The notes under the pieces are model-generated. The model did no database searches, was not told the DNA's origin, and worked only from the letters and a program-made list of their open reading frames with translations. The position numbers and the translations under genes are program-made. This document shows, in pieces, positions 11,894 to 24,400 of a DNA stretch of 64,000 nucleotides (positions are counted from its first letter, which is position 1; each line of letters starts with the position of its first letter). The stretch covers positions 1 through 64,000 of the forward strand of contig JAOBSW010000933.1 of the NCBI GenBank assembly GCA_026214975.1. The letters run 5' to 3'. The stretch comes from Gentiana macrophylla. Taxonomy: Eukaryota; Streptophyta; Magnoliopsida; Gentianales; Gentianaceae.

Positions 11894-14800
11894 ATCTCTG
11901 ACTTGCGAAGCGACAAGCGATTATTTTAGAGCACCATTTCTCATCTTATTCCTGACACTACCCACTTGCTCTAAAAGCGAGATGAGAATATATCCATCAA
12001 TGCTTCGCGTACCACTCAAGCTCGGCTTGGTACCGCGTCCGATTAGGTTGGGTTAGAAACTCGACCACGATCTTTTAGGATTGAAGCGTTGCCGGTCCTT
12101 TGATCGGTGGTCCACTGCTCTGCCGATATGCTTTTGACTTAACGCTGACCGAAAGATCCGCTACAAGCTATCTGCTTTCTTTATTTTCACAATGAATTGA
12201 TATCGACCATCGGACCTGGAATTACTCCCGGACCAAAGAAGGAAGATTCATAAAGCACTATGAGTAAACAGCGAGCTCGAGATCAACAATAATGATCTCA
12301 TGTCATTCGACATAAAGTCGAATCGATTGTAATCCCAACCATATTTAAGTTTTGCACTGAATATATACAACCGCATATACTTCCACCGTTCTCACAAAGA
12401 TACTTGAGGGCGTACTAAAACGCCCGCTATTCAATGCTCCAGAATCCCGAGGGTTCGACTACTGGCTTAACTTTGTGATAGCCTGACTTGCCGTTATCGA
12501 GAGACTACATCCCGTTTTTCTCCTTACATCCGAAGCTTTAGAGAATCATTCACAGGATGTTTGGGTAGGATTTATAGTTGAATGTTAAATTATATATGCA
12601 TGATCATCTTATTACTAAGGCGGATTGGGATAGCCAAAGACTCATTCTGGTGAATCAGGCCAGAATCAAGTTCTTAGAATGTAATCAATTCTCTCAAATC
12701 CAGGAGAATCTTGGCGTGTCGATTTCCGACTTAGGATAGCACACCCATGTTGTTTCCAACCGTTTTAGTATTTATCATTTATGAACACTAATACTACTCT
12801 TACATTACCAATATTGAAATATCGGTCTACGAAAAACTTATCAATATTTTGGTCAAGATCCACATATTTTAAAGAGCAATGTGACTTTTAAATGACCGAG
12901 AGGTTCTCTTAAATCCACAAAGGATATAAGCCATAGCGAGCCTCTACCATTAGAGTTCTTTACGAATGAATTAAGATATACTCGTTAGTCTCGCATAAAA
13001 GGTCTTGGGAATCACCCCTATCTTACGCTTTGTAACGAATCCGTTATTCATTCTTAGTAAAATACTCTACATTCACGAGATGAATTGATTAAGTTGTTCG
13101 GCAAGAAAGTCTCGGGGAATCACCCACATTTTACGCTTTCTAACGAAATCTAGCAAGGATTAGTGGTGAGGAAGGTCAAGGTCTGGTTAACTCTCTCTTG
13201 TCGAGGGAATCACCACTATACCACCTCTGACTGTTGCTGAAAATTTAAACTTTCTGATTCATTCGACTCTTTTCCGTGTAGATCCAATTGCTCCATTCAT
13301 AGGCTGAAGATACTCGGTGGTTCTACAGAAATTTGACGATTTGGGTACCAAAACTCCATTCCGCAGGTTAAGGTTTTCAAACCAACCTCTATAATCAGGA
13401 ATCTATCTGACCCATAAGAAGCCGTAGGTTATCAATCACTTTTGGCTTGATTATAAATTCCACATATGTCCACAATGGAGTCGCTTGATTTAAATATACT
13501 CTGGCTGTGTCTTGGGTGAGATACGACATTACGATCTAGTAAGTATTTATCGGTGTAATCACCAACAACTAATGTTATTTGGGCGTGACCCGATTAAATC
13601 GAGATAAGTAACTACACTGGGTATGGAAGTAACATTTCTGCAGGTTTAAGGAACATTTCTTATAGATTATGTCGAGGAAGGCATGCCAACGATTCAACCG
13701 TCACTTTAGTCACCTCACCGAGAAATCTTTATAATCGGCACCTTCAGCTCGTCTCATTAAGATCATTTCCACGAGCAGTCACAATCTGAGCGTATACTTT
13801 GCCAAATCGAGTCGCTTTAAGCATTAAATGCTAAATGCCTACATTCTGATTATGTGGTGTGAACCGAATTCATTCGCATCCGCCAAACTCACTAGCATCT
13901 TGAGTAGACTTATAGGTTTACATAATAATGTTAACCCGTTATTATTTCAGCAATTATCTTAGTATCGAGTTTAGCGGTGTATTGTAGCATATCAATAACT
14001 ATATAGGGGCAAAAGTCTATGGTTTACATAGGTGTGAGAAATATTCCCTTTAGGAGGCGGGCGGGCATCAGGTCCAGGATTTATGGAGTATGTGCCTTTA
14101 TTTACAAGCATGGAATACTACTATTTTCTGCTAAAATGGGGAGACACCTCCTGCGTATTCTTTTCGATAAACTAAATTGCATTTCAAGTAGTTATCGAGA
14201 CGAGAATGTCACTCTTTTTTGCTCAAAAATCTCGGCTAGCTTGTATCTCTCACTAGACCCGAAGGTCATGGTGAACAAGCTATGTACCCCTTTCAAATCT
14301 ATTACACTTTCCAGATTGAAGAAAACTTAGTCATTGTTCCTTTGAGGCAGTGTTCCCAGGTAGGGGAAATAAGGAATCACCCTTAACCCGATCGTTAGGT
14401 CTGCCCATCTCAGGATATATGCCTTTAAGTTATGTTATGAAGAATGAATTTATCTTATCGAGGAAACCATTTGTATAATGAGTTTTGGATGTGGTACACA
14501 TATATTAATTGTTGTTCTAAGTGGTTACGAGCTTTATCAAACAAAAGTCGCCGGTCTCCCGGATTCGTCTTTACAAATGTCATATTCACTATGAGAGCAA
14601 CTTAATATATCGAGTTGAAGAGTGAGATCATTTTGTTCAACGAATCAAAAGCGAAAAATAAATTTTTACTGTGATATTCAGAGATAGAATCGAAATTCAT
14701 TTCCTTATATCACTCCCACTATTCTAGGTGAAATTCTGCCAGTTATTTACTTTATTAATCATTAATGCACGACTTCATTGTGCTTTCCAAAGAACTTCAA

Positions 14801-17613
14801 CCCTTGGAGTCCAAGATTACTTTCGGTTAAAAGTACGTATTGATTCATTGGTTGAAGTGAAAGAAATCACTTTCCTTATCTACATACTTTCTTTAATTAA
14901 TGTTTTAGGTTCCAGCCTCGAAAACTTTAGTTAAGATGATTAACACTTATAGACATTCTTTCTCATTCTTAACTTTCATCAAAAGAAATGAGTCTTGAAC
15001 TAGCGTATAAGCTTGAGTAGATACTACAAGTAAGCGTAGGATGTCACAGTGAAAGCTTATTACCAGATGGGGCGATTTTCTAATAAATTAGAAAGCACTA
15101 ATATAAAAGATCCCGCCTAGTTTATCGGTTCCAAATACCTGTCGTAACTAGCGACAGCTTTTAATTTATGATTCTCCAATTTTTCTATCGAGAGAAATTT
15201 CTCGTGTAGACTTTACACAATTCCTTTAGAAAAATTTATATCGTCCCTGATCATCTTTCAAACCTAACTTTCACGGTTTGTCTCTCGTTGCACTTACAGT
15301 AATGGCGATTTGGCTGTATTCACGTCACTTAGAAGTTTTGAAGGCTTGAGAAATATCTCTTCCGAAAATTGTCGCGATATTAATAAATACAACGTTCTAG
15401 TTACTTACCATTTTTTATGAAGTGCATTACTGAGTCAATTTTACCTTCCATGATCTGACACCTTAGAGATATATATACTTATGAGTTGTAAATAAAATTG
15501 TGGAAAATAAATCCAAATCATACTGATACCCAGAATTTTTAGGAACATAAACTAAGTACTTATAGTCTATCCTACCCGTTCCAAGGATTTAATCTAATGC
15601 CTCATTTGCACTGCACTTAGGGTAGGTCAAAGAGGATTTCGATTAATATTGAAGATCAGATTGAGAATCGAACATCTGCATTTGTGATCGTCAATCACCT
15701 TTTCCTTTTCAGCCAAGATGCTACCCAAAAATACCCTTGTGCCAGGTGTGACACACTATCTAGATTTTTAGGTAGACCCGAGTGTGCCGCCTTAGAGGTC
15801 GATCGGTGACCCGACAGTACCCAAAATCCCTATCCTTTGGAGCCAAGCCTTGAATTTTGATAAGCGGGTGAAGGCCAGCCTTGGAGAGCGGGTCCAGAAC
15901 ACACGCGGCGTCACCATTCTCTCCACACGTTGCTTGTGTCAACGGTGAGAGCCGTCAAATTCATTTGTATCCTTTCTCGCTCCCGCTCGATATTTTGAAA
16001 GAGTGGTGGGTTTCTTGATCACGTTTTTGGACTTGATGTTACATTAAGGAACGAACAATTCTGACCAGATATGTTGTCCGTTGTCAGCCGGAGCTAACGC
16101 TGACCTATTCGTTAGAACATATGTGGCCGTCGGACGGATCAAGGTTAGAGAGCTCCGTTAAGCCGTGAAGTGGCTCTACGGGATGACTTCGACCTTAATG
16201 AGATCCCGTCATACGCGTACGTGGGGTGAAGTCGATCGGACGTAACAGCTTTGCATTGACCATTTGGCCGTGGTTAAACCACTTTCGAACTTTGTTTGCC
16301 CGTGATTATCCAATCCTTAAACATCAAACTTTCCGTAGACCTTCTGAACAGAAAGCGTAATCTCGTCTGTGGAGGTAAGGTGGAATTCACCAAGAATCAA
16401 CACCTTAACCACGAGGGTTTGAGATTTACTCCTTATGCTTTATGAGTGGGATTCACCGAGAATCCATCGCTAAACATAAACTGATTGAAAAAACCGTGTT
16501 CCTCGGTTTTATACTTAATTAGTTTTCTAATCAATATCAAACAATTAAATTAAAACTAATTGCGTATTTTTATACATGCCTAACTAATTCCTCGAATTAA
16601 TATCTACATGTATGCATATGGAGTGGAATTCCTTGATATGATGCATGTCATGGCAAAATTTTCGAGTTCTATTCATACAATCTACACATCAACATACTAG
16701 TGCGGAAAAACATAAACAAAGATGGACCAGATTGGCGCTTTGCAGTAGTAACTAATCTATTCGAAAATAAATTAAACCCTAATCTGCAGCTGTTAGGAAT
16801 CTTGACGATCGGCATATCAAACGAACTTTGGATCGGGATGAAAATTTCCAGATCTGATCTTCATTCTTCGGACTTCAGAGATGGACTGATCGGATCGGAG
16901 CTTTGACTTGTCCAATCTTCCTTAGTGAAGCGCCCAACTTGCTGCTGAAACAGACTCTCACAGCAGCGCATCATATACTTCCGAGATCGATCAAGGGATG
17001 AAGATGAATCCCGATCGTCACCTGAAAACTTTATCTCACGTCCAAAACTCCATGATTATCGATCTGAGCCGGTCGGATTTTAATTTTGAACGGTCAATTG
17101 TTTCCCAGAAAATCGAAGAAGTCACAGTTAGGGTTTCTGTGAATCCTGCGTTTTCTGTTGCTGCAGCCACTTCGCAGCAACGAACGAAACCCAAACGGAC
17201 TCTGATCGACACCAAAATTTGTGGGATTGTTCTATAAACTTCAATCTTGATTCTGACCGGAAGGATCTTCGTTTTTAACGGCTTCAAACAACGGGAAAAA
17301 CGAAAAAGACTAAACAGCTAATGTACAGATCTATTTTCTGGAAATTAAAATTGCAATAATACATAAAATTACATAATTTCACATATCTTACGTATGAGCA
17401 ATTTTAAATCGTTCATATGCAGGTTCTAATCTAGATCTAGCAGATAGCTGATGCCAACCCCAATCCATCTCTTCAACCATAGCAATTTAAAAATTATTAA
17501 TGCATAATAATAAGTAAAATATCACCTACATGCAATTCCAACTCCTTTAAATCGTTTAATTTCACGATTGTAGTATATACTCATCATTGGAGCGCTGTTC
17601 TGCGATACTGGCA
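11894..17613 (-). other. Non-coding interior of nested element
   Basis: This 5.7-kb interval contains only scattered short frames on both strands (for example 14019-14330 plus, 15942-15760 minus, 17237-16998 region). None shows a Gag, protease, reverse transcriptase, RNase H or integrase motif that I can recognise. The short motif GGAATCACC recurs (13008, 13116, 13206, about 14373), and related GGAATTCACC/GGGATTCACC forms occur near 16382 and 16447. No gene can be supported here. It may once have had the conserved structured interior described for LARDs. Confidence 0.65.
17588..17613 (-). other. Possible degraded primer binding site of nested element
   Basis: The sequence next to the right LTR (GTTCTGCGATACTGGCA, plus strand) resembles the complement of a TGGTATCAGAAC-type initiator Met tRNA site with two or three indels. 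If accepted, it makes the right LTR the 5' LTR and the element minus-strand. The match is imperfect, so this is tentative. Confidence 0.35.
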
Positions 17614-19403
17614 TGAAGGATCGGGTTCTTTGAGTCTAAGCAATTAGATCTATGCTTGTGGACGGATCCAGATTTACATATCATAAAACATAGATTAAAG
17701 GACTTAAAAAGCTGACAGAGGTTAAATCAAGATTCCAACATTAGGAAGAAGAAGCCAGAATCTTCCGATGTATTACTACCAGCCTTGGTTGGTGGGCCAG
17801 CTATTGATCACCAGCGAGCCTCCTTGATATGCAACGGAAAAAATCCCGAAGATTTTCCGGCTCACACTGTATTTCCCCAGAATGAGGAGGCGGGTGCTGA
17901 GCCAGTTTCTCAGTGAATAGTGGCGTGAGATAATTACCTTGCCATTAGTTTTGGGAGAACTCTCTTTATATAGGAAAGTGATTAATGTCCTCGAAGGATT
18001 AAATAATTAAGTGATAATTATCACATTAATCCTTTTCCAAATAAAAGATAAATAAAATGATTATCCCAAACAAATTAAGATAAATCATATTATTATCTAT
18101 TATTCCATGAATTATCATTTAACAAATAAAGATAAATCGCCCAGCGTTAAATAATTATCCAAGAAAACTAATTTCTACTGCAATTATTAGGACATTAATG
18201 GAAATACATATTGGGTCAAAAAAAAGCGCAACAAAATGTAACTTATGTGTATTATATTATTTAAACCCGCAACTAAATAATAATAAAATTGCATATAAAT
18301 TAATTAGCTTGACAATTAATTATCAACTGAGAACCCAAATAACAAGATTATTAGTCCAAATTCTGAAAGCTATGCTGGGGACCGCTGAATGACATAACGA
18401 TTAAGCTCAATAATTAATTATTCGCTCCGAGCGAATAAGTACATTAATTATTAATTCGGGTTCATACCATAAACCCGAGGCGAACTCTACCGATCCTTAG
18501 ATGTATGCTTATACTCAACCGCTGCGAGTGAATAGCGTCCATTGAAGTATAATCACGCATCACGGATTAACCTCACTTAGGCTGTCCATTACGGAAGGAA
18601 GTCTCGCGTGAACCCGACTGAGAATATCTTTATCGCTTACATTACCATGTAACCCTTGCTAGTCGATTAGTTCACATATACGACTAGTAGCTAATTGAGT
18701 CAAATATGAACTCGGCCGATCGATCACTTTCTTAGGAGAAACTAACAAATAAGGGGTGTCTACCTGCTTTCACGCCGGGAAGGAATGGATTCACATGTGC
18801 ATGAAAATCCGAGGGCTACTCCTTTCAAATACGGAGATAGTGCCAATGAGAAGTGGCTTGGAACACATTATTTAAGTGAACCCGTGTGCTACTTGCATCA
18901 AACACTTACCAGGACAAGCGGCACCCTGTGATCACGCTGAGGATTAAGGTTTATCCATATATGATGTATCTAATGATTTAATAAGATTCCTCGATTCACC
19001 AGGAATTATGCGAGAAATGCGATTAGGTCGGTCGATCCTATATGAATGCCATAAATATATAAATGCCACACGTGGGGTACCCTCTACCGGCATGTCCGGG
19101 AAAATAAGAGACTATCACCCGCAGGTGTTACGGCGCATTATTGGTGTTTAATCAAGAGACCACTAAGCTTTCGATTAAGTTCTGCAGAATTGCTGATTTA
19201 AAAGTATATCACAGCTAACTTTAAATCCTCCAGCGTGTAATCCGCATGCCGAAGTTAAATGAGATTTTATCTACCGGATATATCGCGAGGTGCTGGCGGT
19301 GTATTACTTTACAAGCACAAAGCAAGTAATAAGGTGAGATAAATGCATGCATTCATTATTAAAAACAATTACTGAAATTGTCTTTAAGACCCCACACCTA
19401 ACA
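17614..19403 (-). repeat. Right (5') LTR of nested element
   Basis: About 1.79 kb direct repeat of 10105-11893. On the minus strand it runs from TGTTAGG (19403) to ...CCTTCA (17614), giving TG...CA ends. A TATATAAA box on the minus strand at 17965-17972 leaves about 1.43 kb of U3 and about 350 bp of R-U5. Confidence 0.85.
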
Positions 19404-19951
19404 AACTCATGCATTCTTCCTGCACAATAGGCAGCTACTGAGACAACTCCACTATTGCATCGTAAATTGAGGACCATTGTATCGTTTGGGAAACTTATCA
19501 CAAGGAGCATGCAGCTCACCAGCTCGACATTTCTCTCAACGTAACCTCCAACATTTGTCTTATCCGTGTACCTGATCTCGCCGTCCACAACAATTGCCTA
19601 AATGTGGATTATACATCGCCACACTCTCGTTTTCATCATTTTTAAACTCCTCATCATGGGGACTAATAACTTCTTCGATTTTCTCTTCAGCCAACTCTTG
19701 TGCTTTCTTCCATTCAGCCTCCATTTCGCTTTATTCTCTTCAAGAAATTTATTTATCATTTCCTCCTTCTCGACCTTAAAAATTCGTGACATTTCCTCCA
19801 CAGTTCGAATAATATCATCCTTAAGACTTCTTTTAAATTGTTCATAATAAGAATCGTCATGATTCTTTGAATTTTTGTGCCTTACAATTTTAGCCTTTAC
19901 CTTTCCCTTTTCCAACTTCCTCCGTACCCGAGATTCCTCAAAAAATAACAT
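19404..19951 (-). pseudogene. Gag-like gene, unit 3, N-terminal part split by insertion
   Basis: The minus-strand frame 19951-19598 keeps the conserved N-terminus (LEKGKVKAKIVRHKNSKNHD, YYEQFKRSLKDDIIRTVEEM, NKFLEENKAKW), then shifts frame. A continuation at 19588-19304 reads DKTNVGGYVERNVE and runs out of the gene into the LTR of the nested element. The start codon seen in unit 1 (MGKGKV) is altered here to a Leu/Glu context. The remaining C-terminal part is at 10100-9732, on the other side of the 9.3-kb insertion, so this copy is certainly dead. Confidence 0.65.
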
Positions 19952-20444
19952 AGTGTATTTAAAAAAAGATCTTGGGATTCAGACAGAGAGTTGGGGGTGC
20001 TGTTTTGAATATGTTAGGCTTCGAATTTTGAGATACGGTCAAGATAGAAAATGTAGATAAACGGATGATTTAGATGTGATAAAAATTTCAGGTTGTTGTG
20101 AGATGTATAGGTTGGCCAATCAATCGGATTTCTGTGACTGGTGCAATCTGTCAGAAAAATTTCCAGAATTACAACAGTGAATTACGTCGCAGATTGTGAC
20201 CAAATGGTTGAGAATCTGGTACAACTCAAAGAATGCAAGTTGTAGAACACTGAATTTAATATGAGATCACCATATTTGAAGATTTTTGGATGGGAAAAAC
20301 ATAGTCAAAACAGAGATGGAATACAAACTGTCACCAGATATTGTTTTTTTTTGTAAGATAAAAGAAATAAAAGGGATATAATACAGTCAATCTGCCTTGA
20401 TCTCTGATACCAAATGATGCGAAGTAGACTGCTCTGATACCAAC
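19404..20444 (-). mobile_element. Internal region of small LTR element, unit 3, right part
   Basis: Continues the interior interrupted at 10104. It begins with the gag-like gene on the far side of the insertion, then has the leader and the primer-binding-site pair (about 20403-20444) before LTR4. Joining 9364-10104 to 19404-20444 in order gives an interior of about 1.78 kb, equal to units 1 and 2. Confidence 0.85.
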
Positions 20445-21221
20445 TGAAGTGAAACCGGCCGGAGGAAGGCTTCAAATCGAATAAATCTTAGGATCGTGGA
20501 TTTGAAGGTATTTGGAAGGAGGTCTTTGACACAACCATAACCTATGTGGAAGCACCTTGGATTAATAAGCTCCACGACACAATCACAACTCGTGTGAAGG
20601 TACCTTGGAATAAACCTCAATGCTTAGAAAACCTGTTTCTAAGCACCTTGGTATGTGGATAACCATAAGGATTGCTCAAGTCCTTGATAATCTGAGATTT
20701 GATTCCCTTTCCAGAGAAACTCACACAACACTTTTCCAAGTGAAGAATAAAATATTATTTATATTGATAACAATCTGATTTTCAAAGTACAAATACAAGG
20801 ACTATTTATAGGAAAATAAGTACATGAATTCATAATAATAAGATGAAAATTTTATTCTAAATTAAATGCATATTGGCGCATCCCAGGAGCTTCATCCAGG
20901 TTCAATATATCTTCTTTATATTGTCCAGTTTTTGTCCCACGGCTGTTAGGCCATTTTGACCATTTTAGCTTATTCAAATGAAGATGACAACTTGACGAAA
21001 GTTGAAGATCAGGTTTTCTACAATGAAATGCACATGTGGATCATAAATTTTGGATAAGTAAAGCTCCAGATCCGAACCAATAAAGAAGACTGCTCACTAA
21101 GTTCAATGCACTTAAAATAGGTTCCCAAAAGATATCCATCAAGATTCAATGTACTTGGAATGCACAAAACTTGACTTCTTGGACTTAATTCTAGTAGCGC
21201 CCGTAATGTCATGAGCATTCA
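20445..21221 (-). repeat. LTR4 of small non-autonomous LTR element
   Basis: About 777 bp, TG at 20445 and CA at 21220-21221. It has the same internal landmarks as LTR2 and LTR3. It is the 5' LTR of unit 3 and would be the 3' LTR of a fourth, truncated unit. Confidence 0.9.
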
Positions 21222-21468
21222 TCAAATATTTTTAATTTGTAAATTAATAAGAATATAATAATATGTAATTTAATTCCGATAGCATAAGCATAAATGACGG
21301 GACTTAATGACTTCAAAATCTTCTTCATTCTTGACTAGGTTTCTTGCATTATTAAATGGACCAAATCACCACCCAAAGTGAGCCTTATTTTCATAAACCA
21401 GAGTGAGTTTTGGGACCAGCACAAATGTCATAGGATCTTGGTAGTAATCGGTTCCAGATTCATATCAG
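21222..21468 (-). mobile_element. Truncated internal region, unit 4
   Basis: Matches the LTR-proximal 250 bp of the other interiors (AT-rich stretch, then CTTCAAAATCTTCTTCATTC, then CGGTTCCAGATTCATATCAG). It stops where unit 2 continues into the DSRTN-tail coding sequence and satellite DNA takes over at 21469. No LTR closes the complex on this side. Confidence 0.8.
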
Positions 21469-24400
21469 GGGATTACAACTTTTTGTATATATAATTATAG
21501 TAGTAGTCTACATCCAAAATTAGGGTTTACAACTTTTTGTATATTATTATAGTGTAGTTTCACATAAAGCAGCCGGGTTTACAACTTTTTGTAAATAATT
21601 GTATAGTAGAGTTTACTCAGCGAACAGTTTACACCTTTTTGTATATTATTGTATAGTATAGTTTACTCAAAATGGGGGTTTACAACATTTTGTATATTAC
21701 GTTGTATAAGTAGAGTTTACTCTAAAGCGAGGGTTTCATAACCTTTTTGTATATTATTGAATTAGGAGTTTGCTACCAAAGCGGGTTTAACAACTTTTGT
21801 ATATAATTATAGTAGAGCTTTATTCAAAACAGGAGGTTTACAACTTTTTGTAAATAATTTACATAGTAGAGTTTACTCTAAATGGGGGTTACTACTATTT
21901 GTATATTATTGTATTGTAGCTTACTCAAAACGGGGTTTAAAACTTTTTGTATATAATTGTATAGTAGAGTTTACTCAAAAACGGACCTTGTTTAACAAAC
22001 ATACTTTTTATATAATTGTATAGCAGAGTTTACTTCAAAATGGGGTTTAGGGAACTTTTTGTATATTATTGTATAGTAAGAGTTTACTCAAAACGGGTTT
22101 ATAACTTTTTGTATATAATTATAGTAGAGTTCACTCAAAACGTGGCGGTTTACAACTTTTGTATATAATTGTATTAGAGTTTACTCAAAACGGGGTTCTA
22201 TAAACTTTTGTATATAATTGTATATAGAGAGTTTACTCAAAATGGGGTTTACAACTTTTTGTATATTATTGTATTGAGTTTACTCAAAACGGGGTTTAAA
22301 ACTCTTTGTATATAATTATAGTAGGAGTTTATCAAAACGGAAGTTCATAAATTTTTGTAGTATAAATTATAGCAGAGTTTTACTCAAAACGGGGGTTTAC
22401 AACTTTTTGTATATAATTGTATAGTAGAGTTTACTTCAAATTGGGGTTTACAACTTTTGTATATTATTGTATTAGAGTTTACTTCAAAACGTGAGGTTTA
22501 CAAACTTTTTGTATATAATTGTATAGTAGAGTTTACTCAAAACGGAGGTTTACAACTTTTTATATATAATTGTATAGTAGAGTTTACTAAAACGGTGGTT
22601 TACAACTTTTGTAAATAATCGTATAGTAGAGTTTACTCAAAACGGGGGTTTACAACTTTTGTATATTATTGTATTAGAGTTTACTCAAATGAGGTTAAAT
22701 CAGCTACAACTTTTGTAATAAATACTCAAAATGGGGTTTATTTTTTGTATAATTGTACACGGTAAAGTTTACTCTAAAACGGGGTTTACAACTTTTTTGT
22801 ATATTATTGTATTAGAGTTTACTCAAAACGGGGGTTTACAACTTTTGTATATAATTATAGTAGAGTTCACTTCCAAAACGGAGGTTTAAGCTTTTTGTAT
22901 ATAATTGTATAGTAGAGTTTACTTAAAAAGACGGGGTTTATAACTTTTTGTAAATAATTGTATAGTAGAGTTTACTTCAAAATGAGGGTTTACAACTTTT
23001 GTATATTATTGTATTGTGAGTTTACTCAAAACGGGGGTTTACAACTTTTGTATATAATTGTATGGGTAGTTTTACTCAAAACGGGGGTTTACAACTTTTG
23101 TATATAATTGTATTGTAGAGTTTACTCAAAACGGGTGTTTACAACATTTTGTATATAATTTTATAGTATAGTTTACCTCAAAACGGGGGTTTACAACTTT
23201 TTGTATTGTATACTAGAGTTTACTCAAAACATGGGTTTACAACTTTTGTATAATTATTGTATATTATTGTATTAGAGTTTACTTCAAACGGGGTTTATAA
23301 ACTTTTGTATATAATTATAGTAAGTTTACTTAAAACGAGGGTTTCATAAATCCTTTTAAATAAAACGGGGGTTTTAAACTTTTTGTATATAATTATAAAT
23401 AGAGTTTTACTCAAAACGGGGTTTACAACTTTTAGTATATAATTGTAGTGTTGTAGAGTTTACTGTAAATTGTACAAGGTTTAACGTATAATAAATTTGT
23501 ATATAATTGTATAGTAGAGTTTACTCAAAACGGGATTTACAACTTTTGTATATTATTGTATTAGAGTTTATCTCAAAATGGGGGTTAATAACTTTTGTAT
23601 ATAATTTATAGTAGAGTTCACTCAAAAACGGAGGTTTAGAACTTTTTGTATATAATTATAGTAGAGTTTACTTCCAAACGGGTGTTTCATAACTTTTGTA
23701 AATAATTGTATAGTAGAGTTTTACTTCAAAACGAGGGTTTACAACTTTTGTATATTATTGTATTAGTTTACTTAAAACGGGGTTTAGGAACTTTTTTTTA
23801 TATAATTGTATAGTAGAGTTTACTCAAAATGGGGCTTTACAACTTTTGTATACAATTAAAATGGGTAGTTTACAACTTTTTTTACAAAATTGTATATTAT
23901 TGTATTAGAAGTTTACTCAAACGGGGGGGTTTACAACTTTTTTTATATATAATTATATAGAGAGTTAGCTCAAAACGGGGGTTTACAATTTTTTGTATAT
24001 AATTATAGTAGAGTTCACTCAAAACGGAGGTTTACAACTTTGTATATAATTGTATAGTGTAGTTTACTCAAAATGGTGGTTTACAACTTTTGTAAATAAT
24101 TGTATAGTAGAGGATACTCAAAACGGGGGGTTTACAACTTTTGTATATTATTATTATAGTAGAGTTTACTCAAACGCGGGAGTTTAAACTTTTACATGTA
24201 GGCTTGTATAGTAGAGTTTACTTCCAAAACGGGGTTTACAACTTTTTGTGTATTATTGTATTAGAAATGGGTGTTTACAACATTTTGTAAATAATTGTAT
24301 AGTATAGTTACTCAAAACGGGGTTTACAACTTTTTGTATATTATTGTATTCGAGTTTACTCAAAACGGGGTTTACAACTTTTTGTATATAATTGTATAGT

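Larger units (their letters stand above)
10105..19403 (-). mobile_element. Nested 9.3-kb LTR element without recognisable coding capacity (LARD-like)
   Basis: Two direct repeats of nearly equal length (10105-11893 and 17614-19403) flank a 5.7-kb interior. The element sits inside the gag-like gene of unit 3. Host sequence reads ...TATCAACT before it and AACTCATGC after it, so AACT is a likely target duplication. Orientation is inferred as minus from a TATA box (TATATAAA on the minus strand, 17965-17972), a 5'-TGTTAG LTR start on that strand, and a degraded tRNA-Met-like site left of the right LTR. Large LTRs plus a non-coding interior fit a large retrotransposon derivative (LARD), although a very decayed autonomous element remains possible. 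Confidence 0.75.

Noticed and set aside
14019..14330. A 103-codon plus-strand frame in the interior of the nested 9.3-kb element
   Set aside because: No recognisable domain, opposite to the inferred element orientation, and isolated in sequence rich in stops.
16998..17287. Overlapping frames on both strands near the right LTR of the nested element (79 codons plus, 83 codons minus)
   Set aside because: Both strands are open over the same interval and neither shows a known motif; probably a chance effect of composition in a leader region.
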